Assembly: GCF_036288925.1 (NCBI RefSeq)
Contig: NZ_CP127167.1
Coordinates: 1,612,001 to 1,676,000 of the forward strand
DNA from: Haemophilus parainfluenzae
Lineage (GTDB): Bacteria > Pseudomonadota > Gammaproteobacteria > Enterobacterales > Pasteurellaceae
Length of the DNA: 64,000 nt
Direction of reading: 5' to 3'
Position numbers and translations under genes: made by a program. Numbering within the stretch: the stretch's first letter is position 1; every line of letters begins with the position of its first letter. Positions 1-9,914 of the stretch are shown here, piece by piece. The notes beneath the pieces are model-generated. The model searched no databases and had not been told where the DNA came from. It was given only the letters and a program-made list of their open reading frames with translations.

Positions 1-6
1 TGACAT
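1..6 (-). CDS. possible first codons of lysS (lysyl-tRNA synthetase), cut by window edge
   Basis: The first six bases read ATG TCA on the minus strand, directly downstream of prfB on the same strand, with a purine-rich AAGGGC a few bases before. In enterobacteria and Haemophilus lysS follows prfB and its product begins Met-Ser, so this may be its start codon. Only two codons are visible; the assignment rests on known synteny and is inference. Confidence 0.3.
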
Positions 7-40
7 CATCACTAGCCCTTAATTTTAGTGGTATCTTCAG

Positions 41-61
41 GAGGTCAGGAAAAATGACCTC
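41..61. other. perfect 7-bp inverted repeat downstream of prfB
   Basis: GAGGTCA (41-47) and TGACCTC (55-61) form a stem with a 7-base loop in the gap between prfB and the putative lysS start. No clear T-run follows on either strand, so it is not a standard intrinsic terminator; it may be an attenuator or a processing or stabilising hairpin. Confidence 0.5.
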
Positions 62-92
62 ACTTAGTTTATATAAAAATTATGATTTATGA

Positions 93-1191
93 TTAAAGCC
101 CAGCTTTCAAACTCGCTTCAATAAAGCGATCAAGATCGCCATCCAATACGGCTTGAGTATTCCGATTTTCAACGCCAGTGCGGAGGTCCTTAATACGCGC
201 ATCATCTAACACATAAGAACGAATTTGGCTGCCCCAACCGATATCAGATTTATTATCTTCCATCGCTTGTTTGTCTGCATTTTTCTTTTGTAACTCAAGC
301 TCATACAATTTCGCTTTTAACTGCTTCATGGCTTGATCTTTATTTTTGTGTTGAGAACGATCGTTTTGACATTGCACGACAATCCCACTTGGCATGTGAG
401 TAATACGCACCGCACTTTCAGTTTTATTGACGTGCTGACCACCCGCACCAGATGCACGGTAAACATCAATACGTAAATCAGCTGGATTGATTTCAATATC
501 AATGTCGTCATCAATTTCAGGATAAACGAAAGCCGCTGCAAATGATGTATGACGTCGATTATTGGAGTCGAATGGGCTTTTGCGAACTAAACGGTGAATT
601 CCCGTTTCTGTGCGTAACCACCCAAAAGCATATTCACCACTGACACGAATCGTCGCTGATTTTAAACCTGCGACATCGCCATCCGAGACTTCCATTAATT
701 CTGTTTTAAAGCCCTTGCTTTCAGCCCAGCGAAGGTACATGCGAAGTAACATTTCCGTCCAGTCTTGTGCTTCTGTACCACCAGAACCTGCTTGTAAATC
801 GACATAACAATCACACGCATCATGTTCACCGCTAAACATACGGCGGAATTCTAATTTGGCAAGTTGTTGTTCAAGCTCATCTAATTCAGCAACGGCTTCA
901 TTGAAGGTTTCTTCATCTTCCGCTTCAACGGCTAATTCAAGCAGTCCTTCAACATCTTCTAAACCTTGTTCTAAATTTTTGATGGTATCAACTACTTGTT
1001 CAAGTGAAACGCGCTCTTTCCCAAGCGCTTGAGCTTTTTCAGGTTCGTTCCACACATCGGGTTGTTCTAATTCGGCATTAACTTCTTCTAAACGCTCGAC
1101 TTTGGCATCGAAGTCAAAGATACCCCCGAAGCACAGAAGTGCGCTCGGAAAGGTCGGTGATTTTGTTTTTGATTGGATTGATTTCAAACAT
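93..1191 (-). CDS. prfB: peptide chain release factor 2 (programmed +1 frameshift)
   Basis: RF2 recognises UGA and UAA stop codons and triggers peptide release on the ribosome. The true start is the ATG at 1191-1189, giving a 25-residue zero frame ([10 protein letters not shown]...LRGYL) ending at an in-frame TGA at 1116-1114. The site reads CTT TGA C, preceded by an internal Shine-Dalgarno-like GGGGG, the classic autoregulatory +1 frameshift. After the shift the chain continues with DFDAKV. In shifted numbering the anticodon-mimic SPF is at 205-207 and the catalytic GGQ at 250-252; residue 246 is Ala, the efficient form. Length about 365 aa is normal. A naive ORF call begins at a spurious TTG and gives a wrong N-terminus. 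Confidence 0.97.
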
Positions 1192-1254
1192 AATAAATAA
1201 ACCTCTATAAACGGCAGAAGTATAAGTCATTTTCAGTTTTTTGGGTAGTTTGGC

Positions 1255-1282
1255 TTGCACAAATTATCGATCCATTTATAAT
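1255..1282 (+). promoter_or_regulatory. sigma70-type promoter for dsbC
   Basis: A -35 TTGCAC (1255-1260), 16-bp spacer and perfect -10 TATAAT (1277-1282) lie about 40 bases before the dsbC ATG. Predicted by eye from consensus. Confidence 0.6.
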
Positions 1283-1319
1283 TCTACTCCTCGTTGTTTA
1301 GATATATTTAGGAATAAAA

Positions 1320-2006
1320 ATGAAGAAATTACTGACCGCACTTTTAATCTCTGCTTCAGCTACTGCTATGGCGAGTGATGCTGAGATTAAATCGAAGTTA
1401 CAGGCATTAGGTGCAAAAAATATTGAAGTGAAAGATTCCCCTGTGAAAGGCCTGAAAACAGCCGTGACTGATCAGGGGATTTTATATGTGAGTGAAAATG
1501 GGCAATATGTTTTGCAAGGCAAAATGTATGAATTAACAAATAAAGGCCCGGTTGATGTCGCAGGTAAATTTTTAGCCGATAAAGTAAATGCATTAAAAAA
1601 TGAAATGATTGTTTATCCGGCAAAAAATGAACAATATGTCGTAACCGTATTCATGGACATTACTTGCCATTATTGCCATCTTCTCCATCAACAGACAAAG
1701 GAATATAATGATTTAGGTATTACAATTCGTTATCTTGCTTTCCCTCGAGCAGGAATGAATGATACGGCTCGTCAAATGGAAACCATTTGGACTGCAAAAG
1801 ATCCTGTATTTGCATTGAACGAAGCAGAAAAAGGTAACTTACCGAAAGAATTGAAAGCACCTAATATTGTGAAAAGACACTATGATTTAGGTGTACAACT
1901 CGGCGTGCAAGGTACGCCAAGCATTGTAACGTCAACAGGTGAAGTGATTGGAGGATATTTAAAGCCTCAAGATTTGCTAGCGGCCTTAAAAGAATCGGTG
2001 CAATAA
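1320..2006 (+). CDS. dsbC: periplasmic disulfide isomerase DsbC
   Basis: DsbC reshuffles wrong disulfides in periplasmic proteins and is kept reduced by DsbD. The 228-aa product has a signal peptide (about 1-19, ending AMAS), an N-terminal dimerisation domain (about 20-80), and a thioredoxin fold with active site CHYC at 116-119 and the cis-proline loop GTPS (198-201). Unlike E. coli DsbC it has only the two active-site cysteines, so the second structural disulfide is absent. It sits between divergent prfB and recJ, an order I recall from H. influenzae. A promoter lies just upstream and a hairpin follows the stop. Confidence 0.95.
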   Translation: MKKLLTALLISASATAMASDAEIKSKLQALGAKNIEVKDSPVKGLKTAVTDQGILYVSENGQYVLQGKMYELTNKGPVDVAGKFLADKVNALKNEMIVYPAKNEQYVVTVFMDITCHYCHLLHQQTKEYNDLGITIRYLAFPRAGMNDTARQMETIWTAKDPVFALNEAEKGNLPKELKAPNIVKRHYDLGVQLGVQGTPSIVTSTGEVIGGYLKPQDLLAALKESVQ

Positions 2007-2015
2007 TTTTAAGTG

Positions 2016-2040
2016 AGGGCGTGTGATATACGCCCTTAAA
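2016..2040 (+). terminator. hairpin after dsbC
   Basis: AGGGCGT (2016-2022) pairs with ACGCCCT (2030-2036) across a 7-base loop, followed by TAAAAT. A weak terminator: a good stem but no long T-run. Confidence 0.45.
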
Positions 2041-2107
2041 ATATTCATATCATAAAAATACATACCAAATATTTCTTTAAGTGATTATTAGTCAATCATA
2101 AAATATT

Positions 2108-3832
2108 GTGAAAAAACTCATCAAACGTCGTGAAATTCCTGCCGGAAATTCTGTTTCAGATAATGCATTACTCGATCGTCTTTATCGTTCTCGTCATATT
2201 AAAAACAGTCAAGAATTAGACCGCACTTTGCAATCAATGCTGAATCCCAATAAATTATATGGTATTCAAAAAGCTGTAGATTTATTGGTAGAAGCTTATC
2301 AACAGCAACAAAAGATAGTTATCGTTGGTGATTTTGATGCTGATGGGGCAACGAGTACGGCGCTTTCAGTATTGGCTTTACGCATGCTTGGTTTTACTGA
2401 TGTAGAATATCTTGTACCAAACCGTTTTGAACAGGGTTATGGCTTAAGCATTCCTGTTGCAGAGATGGCAATGGAAAAAGGTGTGCAATTATTGATGACG
2501 GTAGATAATGGTGTATCATCCTTTGATGGTGTGGCCTCTTTGAAAGAGCAAGGTGTGAAGGTATTGATTACGGATCATCACTTGCCACCAGAAATGCTAC
2601 CGAATGCTGATGCCATTGTTAATCCAAATTTGCAACAATGTGATTTCCCTTCAAAATGTTTAGCTGGTGTAGGTGTGGCATTTTATTTAATGCTCGCTTT
2701 ACGTGCAAAATTTCGCGAGTTGGGCATTTTTACGGCAGAAACACAGCCTAATTTTACTGAATTACTGGATTTAGTCGCACTCGGCACGATTGCGGATGTT
2801 GTTCCCCTTGATCAAAATAACCGCGTTTTAGCTCATCAAGGGTTGATGCGAATTCGTGCGAAACGTTGTCGCCCTGGAATTATTGCATTAGCAGAAGTGG
2901 CTAATCGAGAAGTCGAAAAACTTTGCTCGACGGACTTGGGCTTTGCGATAGCACCCCGTTTAAATGCTGCAGGGCGATTAGATAATATGTCTGTTGGTGT
3001 GGAGTTATTACTTGCAGAAAGCATGCAAGAGGCAAGAGAACAAGCCTTGGACTTAGATAGCCTGAATCAGGTTAGAAAAGAAATTGAACAAGGCATGAAG
3101 CTTGAGGCTTTAGAAATTTGCCGCAATCTCACCGCACTTTCCGATGAATTACCGATGGGAATCGCCTTATTTCAGAAAGATTGGCATCAAGGCGTATTAG
3201 GCATTGTAGCTTCTCGTATTAAAGATCAATACCATCGACCAGTCATTGCTTTTGCACAAGATCAAGAAGGCATTTTAAAAGGTTCTGCACGTTCAATTGA
3301 AGGCTTGCATATGCGCGATGTATTAGAACGCATCCATTCTCAACATCCAGATATGATTTTAAAATTTGGTGGTCATGCCATGGCTGCAGGATTAAGCATT
3401 AAAGAAAGCTTTTTCCCTGATTTTCAAAAGATTTTTAATCAAACTGTACGAGATTGGTTAGATAAAGAACAACTACAAGGCGTGATTTGGACGGATGGTG
3501 AACTTCAAACAAATGAATTTAATATTCAAACAGCAGAAGAGATCAAATCTGGCGGACCTTGGGGGCAAGCATTCCCTGAACCAGTGTTTGATGGCGAATT
3601 TAGAATTTTTGAGCAACGTGCTATTGGGCAAAATAAGAATCATTTAAAAATGTTGGTAGAACCTAAAAATGGTGGGCCATTATTAGATGCCATTGCGTTT
3701 AATATTGATACTAGGTATTATCCCGATTTATCTATTAAACAGGCAAAATTTGCTTATAAGTTAGAAATTAATGCGTTTCGAGGAAATCGAAACATCCAAT
3801 TATTAGTCGATTATATTGAACCAATTGGTTAA
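2108..3832 (+). CDS. recJ: single-stranded-DNA-specific exonuclease RecJ
   Basis: RecJ degrades ssDNA 5' to 3' in recombination and mismatch repair. The 574-aa protein carries the DHH phosphoesterase motifs GDFDADG (74-80), DNG (133-135) and DHH (156-158), then the DHHA1 motif GGHAMAAG (421-428) and a C-terminal OB domain. Length is typical. The start is GTG at 2108; no in-frame ATG lies before the conserved N-terminus. It is followed after 3 bases by a thioredoxin-fold gene and then mtnN, suggesting an operon. Confidence 0.96.
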   Translation: MKKLIKRREIPAGNSVSDNALLDRLYRSRHIKNSQELDRTLQSMLNPNKLYGIQKAVDLLVEAYQQQQKIVIVGDFDADGATSTALSVLALRMLGFTDVEYLVPNRFEQGYGLSIPVAEMAMEKGVQLLMTVDNGVSSFDGVASLKEQGVKVLITDHHLPPEMLPNADAIVNPNLQQCDFPSKCLAGVGVAFYLMLALRAKFRELGIFTAETQPNFTELLDLVALGTIADVVPLDQNNRVLAHQGLMRIRAKRCRPGIIALAEVANREVEKLCSTDLGFAIAPRLNAAGRLDNMSVGVELLLAESMQEAREQALDLDSLNQVRKEIEQGMKLEALEICRNLTALSDELPMGIALFQKDWHQGVLGIVASRIKDQYHRPVIAFAQDQEGILKGSARSIEGLHMRDVLERIHSQHPDMILKFGGHAMAAGLSIKESFFPDFQKIFNQTVRDWLDKEQLQGVIWTDGELQTNEFNIQTAEEIKSGGPWGQAFPEPVFDGEFRIFEQRAIGQNKNHLKMLVEPKNGGPLLDAIAFNIDTRYYPDLSIKQAKFAYKLEINAFRGNRNIQLLVDYIEPIG

Positions 3833-3835
3833 TTC

Positions 3836-4552
3836 ATGAAAAAAGTTTGGCAGAATAAATTATTAAAAGGATCCTTTGCAATGATATTGCTAAGCGTGAC
3901 AGATATCGCATTTAGTGAAGTTAATTCAAAGAGTTTTTCTGTCCAAAATTCACCACATTTACCATCAGCAAATATCATACAGTTTGAAGATGGGCGTGAT
4001 TATTTTTCATATCAAGAACCAATTGTACAAGCTAAAAGAAACGATCGTAAAATCCCCATCCAATTTTTCTTTGATTATGACTGCCGAGTTTGTTCTTCAG
4101 CTCAAGATATCTTACAGCTTTATAGTCAAATTCGCCCAAATAAGCTCATTTTCAAGGAATATCCTGTTGCAACGAATGAGGATAAATTTTCAGCAATAAT
4201 ATTTTATACATTGCAGCGCTTAAATGCGAGTGAGTTGTCTGATGCGTTATTATTTGAAACCTCAGAAAAAGCTCGTTATACCGAGTTATCGTCATTAGAT
4301 AAAATGAGTGAATGGGCTGCTTTGCAAGGAATTAATCAGTCTGAATTTGACGAGGTAGCATCCTCTATTGGAGTGAAAGAGGATGTGAGTAATGCTATTG
4401 ATTTAACTGAAGAATATGGTGTTTTTACCTTTCCTTATGTGGTTGTAGATGGAAAATATGTGCTTACAGCAAGCACACTATATAATGATGATTACAGTGT
4501 AGCGGTATTGGATTTTTTAGTGAATAAAATAGAACAAGAAAGGAAACAATAA
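3836..4552 (+). CDS. periplasmic DsbA-like thioredoxin-fold protein
   Basis: A 238-aa exported protein: hydrophobic signal segment about 11-27 ending in SEVNS, a thioredoxin-like strand [10 protein letters not shown] with CxxC at 83-86, a helical insertion, then the cis-proline loop TFPY (198-201) followed by VVDGKYV as in DsbA-family proteins. It probably oxidises or isomerises disulfides in the periplasm; substrate unknown. The start lies 3 bases after recJ and the stop overlaps the mtnN ATG (TAATG), so translation is probably coupled. I recognise the fold and family but not a named gene. Confidence 0.75.
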   Translation: MKKVWQNKLLKGSFAMILLSVTDIAFSEVNSKSFSVQNSPHLPSANIIQFEDGRDYFSYQEPIVQAKRNDRKIPIQFFFDYDCRVCSSAQDILQLYSQIRPNKLIFKEYPVATNEDKFSAIIFYTLQRLNASELSDALLFETSEKARYTELSSLDKMSEWAALQGINQSEFDEVASSIGVKEDVSNAIDLTEEYGVFTFPYVVVDGKYVLTASTLYNDDYSVAVLDFLVNKIEQERKQ

Positions 4553-5241
4553 TGAAAATCGGGATTGTTGGTGCAATGGCACAAGAAGTGGAAATTTTAT
4601 CTCAGTTAATGACAGATAAAAGAGAAACAAAAGTGGCAAGTGCGGTCATTTTTGAAGGCAAAATTAATGGCAAAGAGATCGCATTATTACAATCAGGAAT
4701 TGGTAAAGTTGCAGCCGCTATTGGTACTACCGCTTTATTACAATTGACAAAACCGGATGTGGTTTTAAATACCGGCTCAGCAGGTGGTGTTGCAAAAGGT
4801 TTAAAAGTAGGAGATATCGTTATTTCCGATGAAACATGCTACCACGATGCAGATGTGACAGCATTTGGCTATGAAAAAGGTCAGTTACCTGCGAATCCAG
4901 CGGCTTTTCTTTCTGATAAACAATTAGCCGATTTAGCTGATGAAATTGCACAGTTACAAGGACAAAATGTAAAACGTGGTTTAATTTGCTCGGGTGATAG
5001 CTTTATTAATAGCGAAGAAAAAATTGCTCAAATTAAAGCGGATTTCCCCAATGTGACCGCAGTAGAAATGGAAGCAACCGCGATTGCGCAAGTTTGTCAT
5101 GCCTTTAACGTACCTTTTGTGGTCGTTCGAGCTATTTCTGATGCAGGTGATGGCGAAGCGAGTATGTCATTTGAAGAATTTCTCCCACTTGCAGCAAAAC
5201 AATCTTCAGCGTTAGTATTAGGAATGCTTGAACAGCTATGA
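4552..5241 (+). CDS. mtnN: 5'-methylthioadenosine/S-adenosylhomocysteine nucleosidase
   Basis: MtnN (Pfs) cleaves the glycosidic bond of MTA, SAH and 5'-deoxyadenosine, relieving product inhibition of methyltransferases and feeding autoinducer-2 synthesis. The 229-aa protein has the catalytic Glu12 (AQEVE), the phosphate/ribose motifs SGIGKV and NTGSAGG, the substrate-binding VEMEA (171-175) and the catalytic Asp197 in RAISDAGD. Length and motifs match E. coli MtnN. It overlaps its upstream neighbour by one base, and its TGA overlaps the original ATG of the CHY gene downstream. Confidence 0.97.
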   Translation: MKIGIVGAMAQEVEILSQLMTDKRETKVASAVIFEGKINGKEIALLQSGIGKVAAAIGTTALLQLTKPDVVLNTGSAGGVAKGLKVGDIVISDETCYHDADVTAFGYEKGQLPANPAAFLSDKQLADLADEIAQLQGQNVKRGLICSGDSFINSEEKIAQIKADFPNVTAVEMEATAIAQVCHAFNVPFVVVRAISDAGDGEASMSFEEFLPLAAKQSSALVLGMLEQL

Positions 5242-5550
5242 TCGTTTACGGGCAATTAGTTGGATGATGAAACTCGCTGCGTTCACTATCGCGGAGAAAA
5301 AGACATTATTGCCCTAAAATGCGAAAAGTGCTTAAAGTTCTATCCCTGCTATCAATGTCATAATGAAGCCGAGGATCATAATTTTGAACCTTGGCTTGCC
5401 TCACAGTTCGATGAACATGCTATTCCTTGTGGATATTGTAAACAAACATTAAGCATCGAAACTTATCTTTCCGTTGATGCCTGCCCGCATTGTTATCATC
5501 CTTTCAATCCAAATTGTGCAAAGCATTACGAATTATATTTCAAAAAATAG
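5238..5550 (+). pseudogene. CHY zinc-finger protein gene with a one-base frameshift near its start
   Basis: The main frame (from 5260) encodes TRCVHYRGEKDIIALKCEKC and further Cys/His pairs (CYQCH, CGYC, CPHC) typical of small CHY-type zinc-finger proteins. The expected N-terminus is in another frame: ATG at 5238, overlapping the mtnN stop as ATGA, reads MIVYGQLVG then TGA. Removing one G near 5261-5263 restores [17 protein letters not shown], the usual family start. So this is one gene carrying a single-base insertion. It could be a real mutation, a sequencing error, or could initiate at TTG 5260, which has no convincing ribosome-binding site. Confidence 0.8.
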
Positions 5551-5575
5551 ACGTCTCTTTTGAGGCGTTTTTTTT
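5551..5575 (+). terminator. intrinsic terminator after the recJ-mtnN-CHY operon
   Basis: ACGTCTC pairs with GAGGCGT (one G-T wobble) across TTTT, followed by a T-run. Confidence 0.8.
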
Positions 5576-5707
5576 CATTCTAAACGCTATATTCTAAAAA
5601 GCTATATGTTAGGGTGAATGAGTATTAGATTGTTATAAAAAACTTTTCTAAAATCATCCGCACTTCTATTTTAAAAGTTAGTATTTTAATAATTAACAGG
5701 AAAGAAT

Positions 5708-8098
5708 ATGCGATCCTTCATTAAAAAAGCACTCACAACAAGTGCGATTCTTTTTTATTCGGTATTTAGCCAAGCGCAAGATGAGAAAAATTTGCGTGTT
5801 GGTATCGACTTAACCTATGCGCCTTATGCATATTTAGATAATGGCAAAGCGAGTGGTTTTGATCCTGATTTAATGCGTACCTTGGGCAAAAATCTTAACA
5901 AAAATGTTGAGTTCAAAGATACCCGTATCGAAAACATTATTATCGGTTTAAATGCGGGGCACTATGATGTAGTGGCATCTGCACTTTACGTCAATCCACA
6001 GCGTGCGAAGCAAGTAGATTTCTTGCCTTACTTGCAAACAGGCGGCGTGCTTGTTGTTCGTGGTAATGATGATTTTGCGCCGCAACGCTTAGAAGACTTA
6101 TGCGGTAAAAGCATGTCTTCAATGAAAGGTGCAGCATGGATTCCAACAGTAAATAAAGTGTCAGAAGAATTCTGTGCGCCGAAAAATTTAAAACCAATTA
6201 CGATAAAAGAATATCCAAGTGCGCCTGAAGCTGCACAAGCATTATTGTCAGGTGGTGTGGATGTTCAATATGAAGATGCTGCCGTGGCACAAATGGTGAT
6301 TAATCAATTAGGTGATCGCTTAAAAATTACTAATAAAGAACAACTTTATCCAGTATTAATCGGCTTAGCATTTAACAAAGATGATGTGAAAGGCAAAGCG
6401 ATTATTGCACAAGCCATTAAAGATACATTGGCAGATGATTCATACAATGAATTGTTGAAAAAATACAATCTTGAGTTTCCAAATGAAGCCTTACTCAAAG
6501 CTAATGGTTTAGAGAATGCAATTGATCAAGCGATCACTGCAAATTCTGCAACGCAAAGTGCGGTCGATTCTGACAAAGTTTCTGAAAAAGGTTTTAACTG
6601 GGCGTATTTAGGTAGTTTATTTACTAATACAGATTTTTGGAAAGCGGTATTAACGGTTTTAGAACTCAGTACCTTAACGTGGATTTTTGCGATCCTTTGG
6701 GGCTTTGTTTTAGCATTGGGTACACAATCTAAAAATCCATTATTTAATAAAGCGGCAAACACCTATATTTGGTTGTTCCGTAGCTTGCCGTTGTTAGTGT
6801 TACTGATCTTTATCTATAACGTTCCACAATTTTGGCCTGCAAGTTCAGTGGTATTATCAAATCCGTTTGTGGCAGGTTTGATTTCAATGGTGCTAAGCGA
6901 ATCAGCCTATATTGCAGAAATTCATCGTGGTGCATTATCAGCTATTCCTAAAGGTCAATATGAAGCGGGTAAAGCCTTGGGAATAGGCTTCTGGGGCGTT
7001 CAGCGTCATATTGTGATTCCACAAGCGTTGAAAGTCGCGTTACCGCCATTAACAAACCAATATATTACGATTGTTAAATTAACGTCATTGGTTTCAGTGA
7101 TTTCATTAACAGAAATTTTATTAGTAGGCCAACAGCTTTATACACGTAACTTCTTGGTATTAGAAACGTTATTAGCCGTAGCATTCTACTATGTTGTGAT
7201 TGTGAGCTTGCTTTCTTGGTTATTGAAAAAATTAGAACAACGTTTAGATGTGTCATTACGTCATGAAGAAAGTGAACAACCAGTTAATGTAGAACGTTCA
7301 GAACTTGCACCTTACAGTGTGTTAAAAACTGAACACAGCAACAATGCTGAAGCGTTACGCATTGAAAATGTGAAAAAATCCTTTAATCATGTTCAAGTAT
7401 TAAAAGGTATAGATCTTTCATTGAAATGGGGTGAAGTGCTATCAATTATTGGTTATTCTGGTTCAGGTAAAACGACATTAATTCGTAGCATTAACGGATT
7501 AGAAACTTTAGACCAAGGTTCAATTTACTTGGATGGCGAAAGCTTTATTGAAGGTAAACATTTAGCATCGAATGCACAAAATAAAATTGTTAACTTAGGT
7601 ATGGTATTCCAAAACTATAACTTGTTCCCACACAAAACAGTATTAGAGAACTTATTATTAGCACCAGAATATCATGGTAAACCAGAACAAGAAACTCGCT
7701 TGCTTGCATTGGCAATGTTAGATAAAGTAGGTCTATTAGCACATGCGAATAAATATCCGCATCAGCTATCAGGTGGTCAACAACAACGTGTGGCAATTGT
7801 ACGTGCGTTAGTAATGAAACCGAAAATTATGCTCTTTGATGAACCTACATCAGCATTAGACCCTGAATTAGTGGGCGAAGTATTGTTGGTAATGGAAGAG
7901 CTTGCAAAAGAAGATATGACAATGGTGATTGTTACCCATGAAATGCAATTTGCCTTGAAAGTATCAGATAAAATTGCCTTTATGGATGCGGGTGAAATTG
8001 CCTTCTTGCAAACACCAGATGAATTAAGAAAAAATGACGATCCTCGTATTCGTAAATTCATCAATAACGAAATTTTAAGAAACGACTTTATTATTTAA
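5708..8098 (+). CDS. fused amino-acid ABC importer: binding protein, permease and ATPase in one chain
   Basis: This 796-aa protein joins three normally separate subunits. Residues 1-23 are a signal or membrane anchor. About 25-260 is a family-3 periplasmic solute-binding domain ([23 protein letters not shown]). About 305-510 is a HisM/GlnP-type permease with the EAA loop ([12 protein letters not shown], 419-430). About 548-790 is a GlnQ-type ATPase with Walker [10 protein letters not shown] (582-590), signature LSGGQ (687-691) and Walker B IMLFDEP (706-712). Binding-protein/permease fusions are known; adding the ATPase is unusual. It leads an operon with an ATC-hydrolase-family protein and a carbamoyl-amino-acid hydrolase, so the substrate is plausibly ATC, N-carbamoyl-cysteine or a similar cysteine derivative. 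The substrate is inference. Confidence 0.93.
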   Translation: MRSFIKKALTTSAILFYSVFSQAQDEKNLRVGIDLTYAPYAYLDNGKASGFDPDLMRTLGKNLNKNVEFKDTRIENIIIGLNAGHYDVVASALYVNPQRAKQVDFLPYLQTGGVLVVRGNDDFAPQRLEDLCGKSMSSMKGAAWIPTVNKVSEEFCAPKNLKPITIKEYPSAPEAAQALLSGGVDVQYEDAAVAQMVINQLGDRLKITNKEQLYPVLIGLAFNKDDVKGKAIIAQAIKDTLADDSYNELLKKYNLEFPNEALLKANGLENAIDQAITANSATQSAVDSDKVSEKGFNWAYLGSLFTNTDFWKAVLTVLELSTLTWIFAILWGFVLALGTQSKNPLFNKAANTYIWLFRSLPLLVLLIFIYNVPQFWPASSVVLSNPFVAGLISMVLSESAYIAEIHRGALSAIPKGQYEAGKALGIGFWGVQRHIVIPQALKVALPPLTNQYITIVKLTSLVSVISLTEILLVGQQLYTRNFLVLETLLAVAFYYVVIVSLLSWLLKKLEQRLDVSLRHEESEQPVNVERSELAPYSVLKTEHSNNAEALRIENVKKSFNHVQVLKGIDLSLKWGEVLSIIGYSGSGKTTLIRSINGLETLDQGSIYLDGESFIEGKHLASNAQNKIVNLGMVFQNYNLFPHKTVLENLLLAPEYHGKPEQETRLLALAMLDKVGLLAHANKYPHQLSGGQQQRVAIVRALVMKPKIMLFDEPTSALDPELVGEVLLVMEELAKEDMTMVIVTHEMQFALKVSDKIAFMDAGEIAFLQTPDELRKNDDPRIRKFINNEILRNDFII

Positions 8099-8108
8099 GG
8101 AAAGCATT

Positions 8109-8612
8109 ATGTCAGTAGATTTTCCAGAATTTGTAGAAATTGGAATTCTTCAACAACGTAAAATTGAAGCAGAAATTATCAAGCCAATTTATGAAATTAT
8201 GAAACGTGAATTTGGTCTTGAAAAGGCTAAAGCAATTATCGAAGAAGCGGTTGCAAATGCAGCTGTGGATGCTGGTAAAGAATATGCGAAACGTGAGCCT
8301 GAAGGTACGAGCGTAGAAAGCTTTGTGGCATTGCAATATCTGTGGGAAAAAGATGATGCACTTCGCATTGAAGTGCTTAATAACGATCATTACCAATATA
8401 ATTACAACGTCCATCGTTGTCGCTATGCGGAAATGTATCAAGAAATGGGATTAGCTGATATTGGTTTCTTGCTTTCTTGTAACCGTGATAGCAAATTTAT
8501 TGAAGGCTATGCGCCAAATGTAAAATTAACACGTCCTCATACGGTAATGAATGGTGATGGTTTCTGTGATTTCCGTTACCAACTTCAAGAAGAAACAAAA
8601 GCAGAGAAATAA
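8109..8612 (+). CDS. L-2-amino-thiazoline-4-carboxylic acid hydrolase family protein
   Basis: A 167-aa soluble protein without signal peptide. Its helical N-terminus, the NDHYQYNYNVHRCRYAEMYQEMGLADIGFLLSC stretch and the late PNVKLTRPHTVMNGDGFCDFRY resemble the ATC-hydrolase family (the Pfam L-ATC hydrolase domain). Family members open the thiazoline ring of ATC to N-carbamoyl-L-cysteine in Pseudomonas. The two conserved Cys (in VHRCRYAEM and LLSCNRD) and the late HTV/DGFCDFRY residues are candidate active-site positions. It starts 10 bases after the transporter stop and is followed by a matching amidohydrolase. Family identification is from memory of the motif pattern; activity is inferred from context. 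Confidence 0.75.
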   Translation: MSVDFPEFVEIGILQQRKIEAEIIKPIYEIMKREFGLEKAKAIIEEAVANAAVDAGKEYAKREPEGTSVESFVALQYLWEKDDALRIEVLNNDHYQYNYNVHRCRYAEMYQEMGLADIGFLLSCNRDSKFIEGYAPNVKLTRPHTVMNGDGFCDFRYQLQEETKAEK

Positions 8613-8615
8613 TGT

Positions 8616-9851
8616 ATGACAGTACAAATTAATACTGCGAGATTATTAAAACTCATTGATGATTTTGCTCAATTTGGACGAACAGAAAAAGGCGGGGTAA
8701 CCCGCCTTACTTTAAGTGATGAAGACAAACAAGCTCGTGATTATTTTGTACAAATTGTAAAAGAGGCGGGCTTTTCTGTTCAAGTAGATGGAATTGGTAA
8801 TATTTTTGTTCGCCGCCTAGGATTACAACCAAATTTATCACCAATTTTGCTTGGTTCACATGGTGATTCTCAACCGCTTGGTGGTCGCTATGATGGTATC
8901 TATGGTGTATTGGCTGGATTAGAAGTTTTACTCTCGCTTAATGATCAAAGAATTGAAACTGTGCGTTCGATTGATTTGGTGATGTGGACGAATGAAGAAG
9001 GCGCAAGGTTTGCCCCTGCGATGATGGGGGCTGCGGTTTTTACGGGAAAATTGTCCCTTAATGATGCGTTAAAAATCCAAGATAAAGATGGCTTAACGAT
9101 TAAAGATGAGCTTGAACGCATTGGCTACTTAGGTCAGGCGGATTTTTCACAATATAAAGCTCATGCAGCGTTAGAAGTTCACATTGAGCAAGGTCCAATT
9201 TTAGAACGCAATCAAACAGATGTCGGCGTAGTGACTGGGGCATTAGGACAACGTTGGTATCAAATTACATTTGATGGTTTAGCGTCTCATGCAGGGACTA
9301 CACCGATGAATATGCGTCAAGATGCAGCTGTGGGAATGGCTAAAGCCATTGTGAAATTTAATGAAATTGGATTGCGTGAAGTACTAAATCAAGGTCGTGT
9401 AACAGTAGGGTATGTACAACTTACCCCAAATTCGCCAAATGTGATTCCTGGAAAAGCGTATTTTACCTTAGAAGTTCGTCATCCAAGTACAGTGTCTTTA
9501 ACTCAAATAGATCAAGAAATTCGTCAGATTTTGACAGATATTGCAACTGAAACCAATCTATCAGTGTGCATTAAACAAGTTGTTACATTAGAGCCTCTAG
9601 CATTTGATGTTCGCCTGACGGATATTATTCAGAATACTGCGGAAGCATTGAATTATTCATGGGAACGTATTGTATCAGGTGCAGGGCATGATTCTTGTCA
9701 TTTAAATAGTAAATTTCCAACAGCAATGATTTTTATCCCTTGCATTGATGGTTTGAGTCACAATGAAGCGGAAAATATTACGGATGAATGGTGTGAGTTT
9801 GGCGGAAATATGTTGTTAAATACGACACTTGCTCTGGCGAACGAACACTAA
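8616..9851 (+). CDS. Zn-dependent N-carbamoyl-L-amino acid hydrolase (M20 family)
   Basis: A 411-aa cytoplasmic amidohydrolase of the allantoate/beta-ureidopropionase/N-carbamoyl-amino-acid hydrolase group. Metal-ligand motifs are GSHGDSQPLGGRYDG (80-94; His82, Asp93), WTNEEGARF (124-132; Glu127/128), EVHIEQGP (187-194) and SHNEAE (381-386). The substrate loop SHAGTTPM (224-231) and GAGHDS (355-360) are also typical. Placed after an ATC-hydrolase-family gene, the likely reaction is N-carbamoyl-L-cysteine to L-cysteine, CO2 and ammonia. It starts 3 bases after the previous stop with no clear ribosome-binding site, suggesting translational coupling. The exact substrate cannot be fixed from sequence. 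Confidence 0.85.
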   Translation: MTVQINTARLLKLIDDFAQFGRTEKGGVTRLTLSDEDKQARDYFVQIVKEAGFSVQVDGIGNIFVRRLGLQPNLSPILLGSHGDSQPLGGRYDGIYGVLAGLEVLLSLNDQRIETVRSIDLVMWTNEEGARFAPAMMGAAVFTGKLSLNDALKIQDKDGLTIKDELERIGYLGQADFSQYKAHAALEVHIEQGPILERNQTDVGVVTGALGQRWYQITFDGLASHAGTTPMNMRQDAAVGMAKAIVKFNEIGLREVLNQGRVTVGYVQLTPNSPNVIPGKAYFTLEVRHPSTVSLTQIDQEIRQILTDIATETNLSVCIKQVVTLEPLAFDVRLTDIIQNTAEALNYSWERIVSGAGHDSCHLNSKFPTAMIFIPCIDGLSHNEAENITDEWCEFGGNMLLNTTLALANEH

Positions 9852-9855
9852 ATGA

Positions 9856-9885
9856 TTGAGTCATTTGATAGAAGTCTTTTATAAT
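9856..9885 (+). promoter_or_regulatory. promoter for cmk
   Basis: TTGAGT (9856-9861), 18-bp spacer, TATAAT (9880-9885), about 30 bases before the cmk ATG. It separates cmk from the preceding uptake operon. Confidence 0.6.
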
Positions 9886-9914
9886 GCACAAAATTTAAAA
9901 GATAGGATTTTATT

